Positions 48,363 to 56,982 are shown, counted from the stretch's first letter. The stretch: 64,000 nt of DNA from Streptomyces justiciae (GCF_015163075.1 NZ_JADDXU010000018.1:62001-126000), one strand, 5' to 3'. Notes: a model not told the origin generated them from the sequence alone. Made by a program: numbers and translations.

Positions 48363-49967
48363 TCAGCCGAGTGCGGATGCCGCCCCCTTGAGCACCAATC
48401 CAGCCCCGAGCGCCACCACGAGGAACGCCGACAACAGGGGCGCGTGCCGGCGCACGAGTGCCGTGAACGGATGCGTGGTCCAGCGGGGGCGCCGGTCCAG
48501 CAGCCGATTCATCCCGGTACCCAGCCTGACGACGGCGAACCCCGCCGCGGTGAGCGTGAGGGCGAGCCCGACGCCGTACGCGACGACGAGCAGGAACCCG
48601 AACCAGGCCTGCCCGAGCGCCATCGCACCGACGAGCACGACGACCGCGGAGGGACTGGGGACGAGGCCGCCCGCGAAGCCGAGGAGGATCGTGCCGCGGA
48701 GGGTGGGAGCGGTGGAGTGGCTGTGGGTGAAGCCGCCGTGCGTGTGCGTGTGTGTATGCGTGTGAGAGTGACCGTGGTCGTGGGAGTGGTCATGACCGTG
48801 GTCGTGGGAGTGGTCATGACCGTGGTCGTGGGTGTGGCCATGGGCAGGTGCGTGGCCGTGAGGGTGGTCGTGGCCGCCGACCAGCGCCAACTCGCGCTTG
48901 GGGGCCGGGGCGGGCGCATGCGCGTGCCCGTGTGCGCGCTGGTGCCAGGCCCGTCGTACGAGGGTCAGCCCCGCTCCCGTCACCAGCGCCCCGCTCGCCA
49001 CGCCCAGCCAGGTGATCACCGAGGGCGCCGCTCCCGAACCCGCGGTCACCAGGAGGCCCAGGGCGACAACGCCGAGGGTGTGGGTGACCGTGACCGACGC
49101 GGCCAGGGGCATGACGTCCTTGAGGCGGGCCTTGCCGCCGCGGGCGGTGGCGACGGCGGCCATGAGGGTCTTGCCGTGGCCCGGTGCGAGCGCGTGGAGG
49201 GCGCCGAGGGCGACGGCGATGAACAGGGCGAGCGCGGCGAAGCCGATGGTGAGGTCGTGGCGGGCGACCAGGGAGTCCAGCGCCCGGGTCCAGCGGTCGG
49301 CGCCGCGCGGGAGGACGGAGGCGGCAGGGGCGTCCGCGCGGTCCTCGGTCAGGGCGGGGCCGCCGGGCCGGACGCGTACGGACGCGGTGGTGGTGTCGGC
49401 GGGGGAGGAGAGCAACTTCCCGGGGTAGCTGGTCAGTTCGTGGGAGACCGAGGTCTTCGGCACGTCCGACGCGGTGAGCGTCATCCGGTCGCCGCGGGCG
49501 GTGATCTCCCGCCAGCCGGGCCCGGATTCCGTGCCCGCGCTGTGGAAGGTCAGCGCCACGGTCGCGTCCTCGGGGAGCGGCGCCGTCAGCTCGCACTCCA
49601 CGCGGAGGGTCTCTAGTCCGGCCTGCCCAGGCCGCACCGTCGCCTTGCTGCTCCTGACGCTCAGCGTCACCGCGGCGCCGGCGACCGTGACCTCGCTGCC
49701 CTGCGCGGCCGTCTCGCAGCGCTGTCGGGCCCACCCGGTCATGCCCTGCTTCTCGATGTCCGGCTTCGCCTGGGTCGCCGGGATCTCGGCGAGGTCCTCG
49801 ACGTGGTCGACCCGGAGCTGACCGGGAGCGGCGACGAGACCGTCGTAGCGGTTGACGGTGAAGTTGCCGAGGGGGTGCGCGCTCGCGCCGGCGGAAGGGA
49901 CGAGCACGAGCGCGCACACGGCCGTCAGGACGGCCGCACCGGAGGCGAACAGACGACGGGACCTCAC
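48363..49967 (-). CDS. NicO-type nickel/cobalt transporter with His-rich loop
   Basis: 534-residue metal transporter of the NicO/RcnA class. After a signal peptide there is an extracytoplasmic domain of roughly 200 residues (ASAHPLGNFTVNRYDGL). Six or so helices follow, with ALHALAPGHGKTLM (the HxxxPGHGK-type signature) in the first transporter helix. The loop contains about 25 histidines in HDH/HSH units, partly encoded by a 24-base tandem repeat. The second half has LLGFAGGLVPSPSAVVVLVG. GTG at 49967 overlaps the TPR gene stop (GTGA), so the two are translationally coupled. It may take up or expel Ni/Co; the direction is not shown. Confidence 0.85.
   Translation of the reverse strand: MRSRRLFASGAAVLTAVCALVLVPSAGASAHPLGNFTVNRYDGLVAAPGQLRVDHVEDLAEIPATQAKPDIEKQGMTGWARQRCETAAQGSEVTVAGAAVTLSVRSSKATVRPGQAGLETLRVECELTAPLPEDATVALTFHSAGTESGPGWREITARGDRMTLTASDVPKTSVSHELTSYPGKLLSSPADTTTASVRVRPGGPALTEDRADAPAASVLPRGADRWTRALDSLVARHDLTIGFAALALFIAVALGALHALAPGHGKTLMAAVATARGGKARLKDVMPLAASVTVTHTLGVVALGLLVTAGSGAAPSVITWLGVASGALVTGAGLTLVRRAWHQRAHGHAHAPAPAPKRELALVGGHDHPHGHAPAHGHTHDHGHDHSHDHGHDHSHDHGHSHTHTHTHTHGGFTHSHSTAPTLRGTILLGFAGGLVPSPSAVVVLVGAMALGQAWFGFLLVVAYGVGLALTLTAAGFAVVRLGTGMNRLLDRRPRWTTHPFTALVRRHAPLLSAFLVVALGAGLVLKGAASALG
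48771..48831 (-). repeat. 24-base tandem repeat encoding the His-rich loop
   Basis: Two identical 24-base units (48771-48794 and 48795-48818) and the start of a third. Each encodes an eight-residue His/Asp/Gly/Ser block. The period is a multiple of three, so copy changes would lengthen or shorten the metal loop without frameshift. Confidence 0.88.
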
Positions 49968-51340
49968 TTGGCCGCCTCCAGCGTCTTCAGTGCCTTACGG
50001 GCCTCGGCCGCGCCCAGCGTCGAGAAACCGGGGTTCAGCTTCAGGGCGGCCTCGAGGTGGGTGCGGGCGTCGGCGGTGTGGCCGGTCGCCCGCTCGATCA
50101 TGCCGCGGTGGTAGAGGAACGCGGCGTTGCGGTAGCCGGTGGCGGTGGCCCGGCGGGCGTAGGGGAGGGCTTCTGCGTCCTTGCCGTTGACGTGCAGGGC
50201 CCAGGCGAGGGCGTCCGCGGTGTGCACGGTGTGCCGGAGTTTCCACTCGGCGCGGGCCGCGCGCAGCGCCGCGGCCTTGTCGCCGTGGTCGGCGGCGGCG
50301 AGGGCGGTGTCGAGGTCGGCGTTGACGCCGTTGGCGCGGGCGAGGGCGGTCCAGGCGTCGACGAGCGCGTACTGGTCGTCGGCCTTCTCCTGGTCGCCGG
50401 CCTGCTGGTACAGCTCGCCGAGCTCGACGAGCGGGCCGGGCAGCGGGTAGCGGGCGACGACGTCCTCCATGTTCTTGATCGCGTCGGCCTTGTCGCCGCT
50501 CGCGGCCTGGGCGCGGGCCCGGCCTTCGAGGGCGGGGACGTAGTCCTCGTCGGCGGCGAGCGCGCGGGCGTAGTAAGTGAGGGCGGCCTCGTAGTCGCCC
50601 TGGTTGAAGGCGAGTTGGCCGAGCTGGGCGGCGACGTAGGCCACGTCACCCGGGGCGGTCGCGGAGGCGAGGGCCTGCTTCAGGACCCGCTCGGCGGTGG
50701 TGACGTCGCCGCGCAGCTCCCGTACGTACGCGTACCGCGTGAAGACCGGGACGCCGGGCTTGCGGGCGTCGGCGGTGTCGGCGGCCTTCGCGGCGTCGGC
50801 GTAGCGGCCGAGTTCGACGAGGGCGTCGACGCGGGAGGACAGGGCGCGTTCGTCGTAGGGGTTCTGCCGCAGCACCTGGTCGGCGTACTTCAGGGCGTCG
50901 GCGAAGTCGTGCCGGGCGGCGGCGAGGGCGGCGCGGCCGGCGAGGGCCTGTTCGTTGTCCGGCGCCAGCTTCAGCGAGCGCGCCAGGGCCTTGTCGGCCT
51001 GCGGGTAGCGGGACGGGTCGCCCTTGGTGCGGGCCTGTTCGACGTAGGCGAGACCGAGGGTGGCCCAGCCGCCGAAGTCCTTGGGCTGGGACCGGAGATG
51101 GTCCTGGAGGGAGGCGATGCTCGTGTCGAGGTCGGCACCGGTGAGCAGCGCCGGGGACACGGCGCTCGGCGCGGCGGCGGCCGTCGTCGTACCGCCGCCG
51201 TCCCGCAGCGCGCCGACGGCGATGGACCCGGCGGTCAGCGCGACGGCCAGCAACACGGCCGACCCACCGAGCCGCACCCGCCGCCCGACGGCACCCTCGG
51301 CCGCCGTCTCAGACTCATCGGCGTTCGTACGCGAGGCCAT
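49964..51340 (-). CDS. Membrane-anchored TPR protein
   Basis: 458-residue protein with one N-terminal transmembrane segment (SAVLLAVALTAGSIAVGAL) and then a superhelix of tetratricopeptide repeats from residue about 85 to the end. Repeats include WATLGLAYVEQARTKG, AQLGQLAFNQGDYEAALTYYARAL and AFLYHRGMIERATGHTADAR. TPRs bind partner proteins, here presumably on the outer face of the membrane. It is coupled to the NicO gene by a GTGA overlap and follows the DUF4331 gene by 163 bases. Similar three-gene groups are, as I recall, found in other actinomycetes. Confidence 0.88.
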   Translation of the reverse strand: MASRTNADESETAAEGAVGRRVRLGGSAVLLAVALTAGSIAVGALRDGGGTTTAAAAPSAVSPALLTGADLDTSIASLQDHLRSQPKDFGGWATLGLAYVEQARTKGDPSRYPQADKALARSLKLAPDNEQALAGRAALAAARHDFADALKYADQVLRQNPYDERALSSRVDALVELGRYADAAKAADTADARKPGVPVFTRYAYVRELRGDVTTAERVLKQALASATAPGDVAYVAAQLGQLAFNQGDYEAALTYYARALAADEDYVPALEGRARAQAASGDKADAIKNMEDVVARYPLPGPLVELGELYQQAGDQEKADDQYALVDAWTALARANGVNADLDTALAAADHGDKAAALRAARAEWKLRHTVHTADALAWALHVNGKDAEALPYARRATATGYRNAAFLYHRGMIERATGHTADARTHLEAALKLNPGFSTLGAAEARKALKTLEAAK

Positions 51341-51444
51341 TGCCCTCTCCTAGTTACGAGTTGATGCAGCGTGCGGCGCGGCCCGCACCGTGGGGGATGG
51401 AGTACGTGCGGGCCGCGCCAGTTGAAGGGGGACGACTGCGGATA

Positions 51445-51489
51445 CCTAGGGGCGCGGGGAACTGCGCGACCAGCCCCCACACGCCCGCA
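51445..51489. repeat. Streptomyces intergenic repeat element
   Basis: The segment starting CCTAGGGGCGCGGGGAACT and continuing through TGCGCGACCAGCCCC matches a short GC-rich element I recall in very many intergenic regions of Streptomyces genomes. It can fold (GGGGC pairs with GCCCC). It lies between the DUF4331 and TPR genes. Confidence 0.65.
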
Positions 51490-51503
51490 CCCGAAGAACC
51501 GAC

Positions 51504-53036
51504 CTAATACGCCCTGGTCCTCATCCGCCGCCACCACATGAGGCCACCCCCGATGAGCAGGATCCCGGCGGCACCCGCACCGGCCGACGCGGCGATCAGC
51601 GTCGTGTCGTCCGACCCGGCGGCCCCCGCCGGCTGCAACGCGTCACCAAGCTGGTTGCGGACGTCGGCCCCATCCGTCGTGCCCTTGGCAAGCGGCCCGC
51701 GTGACCCCTCGGTCGGCAGGGCGACGTACGGGAACGACTTCTCGAAGTCCTTGTCGTTCTTGTCGACCGCGTCGCCCAAGTCGTTCTTGGAACCGACCAG
51801 TTCACCCTCGACGACCTGGAGCGAGGCGTCGATCACGTCGTCGGTCAAACGGCGCCCGTTCGGGAACCCGGCGTTGTCGCCATCAAGCACACCGAGCCGC
51901 TTCGGAGAATCGGTGGGCTTGATGGACGTGTTGAGGCGCAGCTCCTCCGCCGCGCGGACATGGGGCGGCTGGTTCAGCCCCTTCACCCCCTTGAGGAACA
52001 CGTCCACGAGGTCGTTGCGCGGCTCGGCCGGCGCTTTGATCTTGTAGATCGCCTCGATGAGCTTGGGCAGCTCGGGGTTGGTCACGTTCTTCAGGAACTG
52101 GGCGTCGTCCCACGGCGAGGACGCGTTGAACTTGTCCTTGTCCTTGAGCGGGTTGACGACCTCGTTCACCAGCGGGTTGCCGAGGCGCGAGACCTGCGAG
52201 TAGTAGCCCTGCGCGTTCCTGCGCTGGGTCGTCGACCAGATGCCGACGATCGGCTGGTCCTTGGACTCGGTGATCATGTCCGTCGGGACCTGCAGGGCTA
52301 TGGAGTTGACGTTGTAGCCCTTGAGGGTGTCGTTGCCGACCTCGGTGAGGTTCCCGCCGTACAGCAGGTCGAAGACGCGCAGGTCCAGGAAGAACGGATC
52401 GTCGGCCTGGCCCGCGAACGACGTGGAGTCACCGGGCAGCTTGTAGACGGCCTGGTCGCGCAGCTTCTCGTAGTTCGGCATCGACGCCTTGCCGACGTTC
52501 GACGGCGCCACCGGAACGTCGTCGGCGACCTTCGTCTTGTACTCGACCTTCTGGTTCTTCAGCCGGAACAGGTCGATGTCGTACGTCTGCGTGATGTTCA
52601 GGTCGGGGTCGTCGAGGCTGTCGACGACACCGGTGTTGTAGAGGAACGTCTTCTTGTTCTTCGTATGAGTCTTGAAGGTGAAGCGGTAGAGCAACTCGCC
52701 CTGTCCGTCACCGTTGTTGTCGATGTGGATGTCGTACTGGGCGTCCTCGGCGAACTGGTAGAAGTTCGGCCCGCCCGCCGGGTCCTCGAAGGGGATCCAG
52801 TTGGCGACGATCGTCGTGCTGTCCGGCTTGTCCGGGCTGACGAACGCGTACACGTCCGTGTTGTCGTACTGCGGGTCGCCCGAGATCAGCGGGGCCTCCC
52901 GGTGACTGGAGGCGGAGGCCGCCCCCGGTTCCAGCGTGGCCACGCCGGCGGCTGCGAGCCCCCCGGCGGCCAGCGCAGCGCAGACGAGGGTCGCGAGGCT
53001 CCTGCGCCCCGCACCGCTCCTGGAGTTAGGTGTCAT
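51504..53036 (-). CDS. DUF4331 secreted, membrane-anchored protein
   Basis: 510-residue protein of unknown function. A signal peptide ends ASA, and the mature start SSHREAPLISGDPQYDNTDVYAFVSPD is the DUF4331 signature. A large beta-rich domain continues with NFYQFAEDAQYDIHIDNNGDG. Near the C-terminus is a Thr/Asp linker, one helix (AGILLIGGGLMWW) and a basic tail, so it is exposed on the cell surface. The ATG at 53036 is preferred to 53057. A SigK-type promoter lies just upstream and its divergent neighbour is sigK, so it is probably a SigK target. It precedes the TPR and NicO genes on the same strand. Confidence 0.87.
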   Translation of the reverse strand: MTPNSRSGAGRRSLATLVCAALAAGGLAAAGVATLEPGAASASSHREAPLISGDPQYDNTDVYAFVSPDKPDSTTIVANWIPFEDPAGGPNFYQFAEDAQYDIHIDNNGDGQGELLYRFTFKTHTKNKKTFLYNTGVVDSLDDPDLNITQTYDIDLFRLKNQKVEYKTKVADDVPVAPSNVGKASMPNYEKLRDQAVYKLPGDSTSFAGQADDPFFLDLRVFDLLYGGNLTEVGNDTLKGYNVNSIALQVPTDMITESKDQPIVGIWSTTQRRNAQGYYSQVSRLGNPLVNEVVNPLKDKDKFNASSPWDDAQFLKNVTNPELPKLIEAIYKIKAPAEPRNDLVDVFLKGVKGLNQPPHVRAAEELRLNTSIKPTDSPKRLGVLDGDNAGFPNGRRLTDDVIDASLQVVEGELVGSKNDLGDAVDKNDKDFEKSFPYVALPTEGSRGPLAKGTTDGADVRNQLGDALQPAGAAGSDDTTLIAASAGAGAAGILLIGGGLMWWRRMRTRAY

Positions 53037-53075
53037 GCCGTCCGTCCTCAGTCCCAACTTGCCTGACGCTGGGGG

Positions 53076-53102
53076 ATTCGGAGCAGGGGGCGGGCCGGAT
53101 TG
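53076..53102 (-). promoter_or_regulatory. SigK-type promoter for the DUF4331 gene
   Basis: On the minus strand CAATCC (53102-53097), a 15-base spacer and CCGAAT (53081-53076). This fits the CCATCC/CCGAAT elements I recall for mycobacterial SigK with one mismatch, and predicts a 5' leader of about 33 bases before ATG 53036. Confidence 0.6.
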
Positions 53103-53166
53103 GTCGAACCTGAAAACTTATTTCCTCGCAGCTCGACCCGCGTTTTCGGCCTTCTGATCCGTAACC

Positions 53167-53193
53167 CCATCCGGAGGTGTGTTCGTTGCGAAT
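53167..53193 (+). promoter_or_regulatory. SigK-type autoregulatory promoter of sigK
   Basis: CCATCC at 53167-53172, a 15-base spacer and GCGAAT at 53188-53193: same spacing as the divergent promoter. The predicted start near 53200 rules out the earlier GTG (53177) and TTG (53186) codons. Confidence 0.6.
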
Positions 53194-53245
53194 ACCTCGT
53201 GGGACGGGACGACCCAGATGCGGGCTCGCGGGAGGGGGAGACGAG

Positions 53246-53788
53246 TTGGAGGCGGACGAGCTTCTGGTACTCGTGGCCGGCGGTGACCAGAAGGCATTCG
53301 AGAAGCTGTACGGACTGGTGTCCGGGCCGGTGTTCGGCCTCGTACGGCGTGTGGTGCGCGATCCGGCGCAGTCCGAGGAGGTGGCCCAGGAAGTGCTGCT
53401 GGAGCTCTGGCGGTCCGCCGCGCGGTTCGACCCGGGCCGGGGCAGCGCCCTGTCCTGGGTCCTCACCCTCGCCCACCGGCGGGCCGTGGACCGGGTGCGC
53501 AGTGCCCGCGCGGCCGGCGAGCGCGAGCAGCGGGAGGCCCGGCGGGCCCACCACACCGCCTTCGACCAGGTGACCGAGGAGGTGGAGGCGGGGCTCGAAC
53601 GGGAGTGGGTGCGCCGCTGCCTGGACCGGCTCACCGACCTCCAGCGGCAGTCCGTCACCCTCGCCTACTACGACGGCTACACGTACCGTGAAGTCGCCGA
53701 GCGGCTCTCGCTGCCGCTGGGCACCGTCAAGACCCGGATGCGCGACGGACTGACCCGACTGCGCGAGTGCCTGGGAGGTGTGGCGTGA
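53246..53788 (+). CDS. sigK: ECF RNA polymerase sigma factor SigK
   Basis: 180-residue extracytoplasmic-function sigma factor. Region 2 holds AFEKLYGLVSGPVFGLVRRVV and EEVAQEVLLELWRSAARFDP. Region 4 is LTDLQRQSVTLAYYDGYTYREVAERLSLPLGTVKTRMRDGLTRLRECL, a helix-turn-helix typical of SigK. I chose TTG 53246, behind a strong GGAGGGGGAG, because the candidate promoter lies downstream of the two earlier starts. The resulting N-terminus (EADELLVLVAGG) matches the family. The stop overlaps the anti-sigma gene start (GTGA). Activity would be released when RskA is cleaved or inactivated. Confidence 0.9.
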   Translation: MEADELLVLVAGGDQKAFEKLYGLVSGPVFGLVRRVVRDPAQSEEVAQEVLLELWRSAARFDPGRGSALSWVLTLAHRRAVDRVRSARAAGEREQREARRAHHTAFDQVTEEVEAGLEREWVRRCLDRLTDLQRQSVTLAYYDGYTYREVAERLSLPLGTVKTRMRDGLTRLRECLGGVA

Positions 53789-54627
53789 GCCTGCTCGACA
53801 AACTGCTGCGCCGCGACGACCCGCACTCGCTGGCCGCCCCCTACGCCCTGGACGCGCTGGAGCCGGCCGAGCGGACGCGCTTCGAGAAGCACTTGAGGAA
53901 CTGTCCGGTCTGCGCCGCCGAGGTCCGCGCGCTGTCCGAGGACGCGGTCCGGCTGGCCTGGTCGACGGCCGCCCCGGCACCGCCCGCGATGCGCGACCGG
54001 GTGCTGGCCGCCGTCCGCACGACCGCGCAGGAACAGCCGGTACGCGCGCACGAGCCGCAGTTGCCGGCGCATGTCTGGGGAACCCAGGCGCCGCCTGCTC
54101 GCTCTGGGGGCCCCTCCCACGCTTTCGGCAGTGGGGGAGCGCCCCGCGCGCGCCGCCCGCTCTTCGTGCCCTTCGCCACCGCCACGGCCGCCGCCGCCCT
54201 CGTCGTCGCCTCGCTGTTCGCCGTACAGGCGAACCAGACGCAGGACCAGCTGAACGCCGAGCGCGCCCAGGCACGTGAGATCGCCCACGTTCTCGCAGCT
54301 CCGGACGCCCGCGCCAGCACCGGCAAGGACGCCCGGGGCCGCAGCATCGGGGTGGTCGCCTCCGCGGCGGAGGGACAGGCGGTCGTCACCCTGAGCGGAT
54401 ACGACGACATCCCGAGCGGCCGCGTGAACCAGTTGTGGCTCATGCGCCCCGACGCGCAACCGCGCTCCCTCGGGCTCTTCGACGCCGACACGCCCTTGGT
54501 CGCGAGCGGTCTCGACAAGTCCGCCACATCACTCGCTGTAACCGTCGAGCCCGATGGTGGCTCAGCGCAACCCACCAGCCAGCCAGTTGTCCAACTCGCC
54601 CTGAAATCGGTTGGATTCGGAGAGTAA
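53785..54627 (+). CDS. rskA: Anti-sigma-K factor RskA-like
   Basis: 280-residue single-pass membrane anti-sigma factor. The N-terminal zinc-type domain shows H14 in PHSLAAPYALDAL and H36-x3-C40-x2-C43 (HLRNCPVC). A Pro-rich linker leads to one helix (FATATAAAALVVASLFAV). The extracytoplasmic RskA domain has VTLSGYDDIPSGRVNQLWLM and SLAVTVEPDGGSAQPTSQPV, the family C-terminus. GTG at 53785 overlaps the sigK stop, so sigma and anti-sigma are made in step. It would bind SigK at the membrane until a redox or proteolytic signal acts. Confidence 0.93.
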   Translation: MSLLDKLLRRDDPHSLAAPYALDALEPAERTRFEKHLRNCPVCAAEVRALSEDAVRLAWSTAAPAPPAMRDRVLAAVRTTAQEQPVRAHEPQLPAHVWGTQAPPARSGGPSHAFGSGGAPRARRPLFVPFATATAAAALVVASLFAVQANQTQDQLNAERAQAREIAHVLAAPDARASTGKDARGRSIGVVASAAEGQAVVTLSGYDDIPSGRVNQLWLMRPDAQPRSLGLFDADTPLVASGLDKSATSLAVTVEPDGGSAQPTSQPVVQLALKSVGFGE

Positions 54628-54753
54628 TCAAAGAGGGGTCGTCAACACCCTTATGGGGAAGGTGAATCCTGTGACCTCGATACACGAGTGCCCCGTGGGG
54701 GCGATAGGGTTACCCTGCCCGGGCCGGGTGGACTCGTACGGGTGGGGAGTGAC

Positions 54754-55023
54754 ATGGAACAGATAACAGTGCGCAGCAGGGCCAGGGTCCCTGCGATCAC
54801 CTGCGGGAGCAGCGCGACCAGTTCGCGTCTCGACCGCCATCTCGCGGTGCTCGGGGGTCCCGTGGTGCCGCAGCAGAAGACGGCCGAGGCCACCACGCTG
54901 ATGCGGGAGCTGACAGCGCGTGAGCCCGTACGCAACCACAGCGACCAGAAGGCGCGGGTCCGCCGCGTCTCGCTGTTCGCGCCGCTGCGCCGACTGCGTC
55001 GTTCGCTGTTCGGCGGGCGCTGA
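54754..55023 (+). CDS. Small hypothetical protein, 89 residues
   Basis: Rightward ORF with ATG 54754 behind GTGGGGAG. The protein begins MEQITVRSRARVPAITC, has a Ser/Arg-rich first half, LDRHLAVLGGPVVPQQKTAE in the middle and a basic C-terminus (LRRLRRSLFGGR). No domain is recognised. It is not part of the sigK-rskA unit by spacing (126 bases), and the region between contains a TAGGGT-like -10. A hairpin terminator lies 170 bases further on. Coding character is good but function is unknown. Confidence 0.62.
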   Translation: MEQITVRSRARVPAITCGSSATSSRLDRHLAVLGGPVVPQQKTAEATTLMRELTAREPVRNHSDQKARVRRVSLFAPLRRLRRSLFGGR

Positions 55024-55192
55024 GCTCCCGACTCGCGCTCGGGCGGTCGCACCGGTCCGGCACGGCGCCGCGACCCCGTCGTCCGTCATCCCCACGGCAT
55101 GCGGCACCCTCCGGGGTGACCGCCCGGCGCGAGTACGCAACATCCCCCCAGCCCGCATGAACTCGTCGACGACGCCCACCCGTTGACGAAGA

Positions 55193-55214
55193 AGCCCCGG
55201 ATTCACCCGGGGCT
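55193..55214. terminator. Hairpin between the small ORF and the DrrB-type gene
   Basis: Eight-base stem (AGCCCCGG at 55193-55200 with 55207-55214) and a six-base loop in the convergent intergenic region. Confidence 0.75.
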
Positions 55215-55258
55215 CTCCTGCGGCATGACCGCTCAACTCACCCTTCGGCCACCGGAGT

Positions 55259-56041
55259 TCACCCCTCGCCGCGCGCGTACCGGCGCACCCCCAGCGGCAC
55301 GAACACCGCCAGCAGCACCGCGCACCAGGCGAGCGAACCGGCGACCGGATGCGCCACCGGCCAGGCGGCACCCTCCGGGACCGGCGCGTTGCCGAACAGG
55401 TCCCGCAGGGCCGTGGTGAGCGCGCTGATCGGATTCCACTCGGCGATCGTGCGCAGCCAGCCCGGCAGGTTGTCGGTCGGGATGTAGGCGTTGGACAGCA
55501 GCGGCAGCATGAACGTCGCGCTGCCCAACTGGCCGGCCGCCTCCTCGCTCCGCGTCAGCAGCCCGAGGAAGATCCCAGCCCAGGTGCACGCGAACCGGAA
55601 CAGCAACAACAGCCCCACCGCCGCCACCGCTTCGAGCGCCGACCCCTCGATCCGCCACCCCACCGCGAGCCCGACGAGCAGGAACGGCACCGTGCCGACG
55701 GCCGTGACGATCACATCCGCCGTCGCCTGCCCCACCGGTACGGCGGCCCGGCTCACCGGCAGCGTCCGCAGCCGGTCCGTCACACCCCGGTGCACGTCCT
55801 GCGCGGCTTGGAACATGCCGGTCATGATCCCGTTGGCGGCGGTAGCCACCAGCAGCCCCGGCACCAGGAACGAGCGGTACTCCGCGCCCGGCATCGCCAG
55901 CGCGCTGCCGAAGACATAGCCGAAGAACAGCAGCATGCTGATCGGCATCGTCTGGGTCAGGATCACCAGCGCCGGGTTGTTGCGGACCCGCAGCAACTGG
56001 CGGCCCAGCATGGCCGTGCCGTCGAAGGCGAGGGTGCTCAT
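55259..56041 (-). CDS. ABC-2 type exporter permease (DrrB-like)
   Basis: 260-residue membrane subunit with six helices. Family features are RQLLRVRNNPALVILTQTM near the N-terminus, SFLVPGLLVATAANGIM and DRLRTLPVSRAAVPVGQATAD, the coupling region of DrrB-type exporters. The sequence LLPLLSNAYIPTDNLPGWLRTIAEWNPISALTTALRDL marks the C-terminal half (quoted region spans about residues 175-215). It starts in an ATGA overlap with the ATPase gene. With it, it should form a two-gene drug or lipid exporter controlled by the adjacent TetR. Confidence 0.9.
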   Translation of the reverse strand: MSTLAFDGTAMLGRQLLRVRNNPALVILTQTMPISMLLFFGYVFGSALAMPGAEYRSFLVPGLLVATAANGIMTGMFQAAQDVHRGVTDRLRTLPVSRAAVPVGQATADVIVTAVGTVPFLLVGLAVGWRIEGSALEAVAAVGLLLLFRFACTWAGIFLGLLTRSEEAAGQLGSATFMLPLLSNAYIPTDNLPGWLRTIAEWNPISALTTALRDLFGNAPVPEGAAWPVAHPVAGSLAWCAVLLAVFVPLGVRRYARGEG

Positions 56042-56982
56042 GCGGCGACCTCCTGCTCGGCCGTCAGACGCAGGAACACGTCGTCCAGCGTGGGTGGTTC
56101 GAGACTGGCGTCGATCAACGGCACCCCGGCCGCGTCCAGTTCGCGCACCAGTCGGGGCAGGGTGAGCGTGGTGTCCCGGGTGACCGCGCCGACGGCCACC
56201 CGCTCGTGGTCGAACGTCGGCTGTCCGCCGGTGAGCCGGTCGAGCACGCCCGCCGCCTCCACCAGGACCTCCGGGTCCGCGACGACGACCTCGACGTAGG
56301 TGCCGATGACCGCCTTGAGCTGGGCCGGCGATCCGGTGTGCGCCACCAGGCCCCGGTCCACCAGCGCGATGTCGTCGGCGAGCTGGTCCGCCTCCTCCAG
56401 GTACTGCGTGGTCAGCAGGACCGTCGTGCCGTCCTGCTTCAGCTCGCGGACCGCGTCCCAGATGGCGCCGCGGCTCGCCGGGTCGAGGCCGGTCGTCGGC
56501 TCGTCCAGGAAGAGGATCTCGGGGCGGCGGACGAGACTCGCCGCGAGGTCCAGACGGCGGCGCATCCCGCCGGACCAGGTGGACGCGGGCCGGTCGGCGG
56601 CCTCGGCCAGCCCGAAGCGCTCCAGCAGCTCGGCCGCCCGCTCGTTCGGCGCCCGCATCCGGTGCAGCCGGGCGAACAGCCGCAGGTTCTGCCGCCCGGT
56701 GAGGTCCCCGTCGACCGACGCGTACTGCCCGGTCACGCCTATGGCGCGCCGTACGGCCGCGGCCTCGCGGACCAGGTCGTGCCCCGCGACCCTGGCCGAC
56801 CCCGCGTCCGGGCGCAGCAGCGTCGTCAGCAGCCGTACCGCCGTCGTCTTGCCCGCCCCGTTCGGCCCGAGAACCCCGCAGACCGTGCCCCGCGGGACGG
56901 CGAGGTCGAGCCCGCGCAGGGCACGCACCTCACCGAACCGCTTCTCCAGACCCTCACTAAGTACAGCGTACGTAGTAGTCAT
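56038..56982 (-). CDS. ABC exporter ATPase (DrrA-like)
   Basis: 314-residue ATPase. Walker A is VLGPNGAGKTTAVRLL, the signature TWSGGMRRRLDLAAS, Walker B ILFLDEPTTGLDP and the switch LLTTQYLEEADQLADD. The C-terminal domain ends with LEPPTLDDVFLRLTAEQ, a DrrA-family mark. I chose ATG 56982: TATGGT lies seven to twelve bases before it, so the transcript is probably leaderless, and the upstream ATG at 57000 would fall within promoter and operator. Operator O2 lies in codons 3 to 8. Couples with the permease by an ATGA overlap. Confidence 0.92.
   Translation of the reverse strand: MTTTYAVLSEGLEKRFGEVRALRGLDLAVPRGTVCGVLGPNGAGKTTAVRLLTTLLRPDAGSARVAGHDLVREAAAVRRAIGVTGQYASVDGDLTGRQNLRLFARLHRMRAPNERAAELLERFGLAEAADRPASTWSGGMRRRLDLAASLVRRPEILFLDEPTTGLDPASRGAIWDAVRELKQDGTTVLLTTQYLEEADQLADDIALVDRGLVAHTGSPAQLKAVIGTYVEVVVADPEVLVEAAGVLDRLTGGQPTFDHERVAVGAVTRDTTLTLPRLVRELDAAGVPLIDASLEPPTLDDVFLRLTAEQEVAA

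Noticed and set aside
48741..48770. GTGTGCGTGTGTGTATG stretch as a simple-sequence repeat of interest
   Set aside because: It is coding for alternating His/Thr in the NicO loop and is explained by the His-rich sequence.
53177..53245. Earlier GTG/TTG starts for sigK
   Set aside because: They precede or overlap the SigK-type -10 element, whereas TTG 53246 has the strongest ribosome site and a family-like N-terminus.
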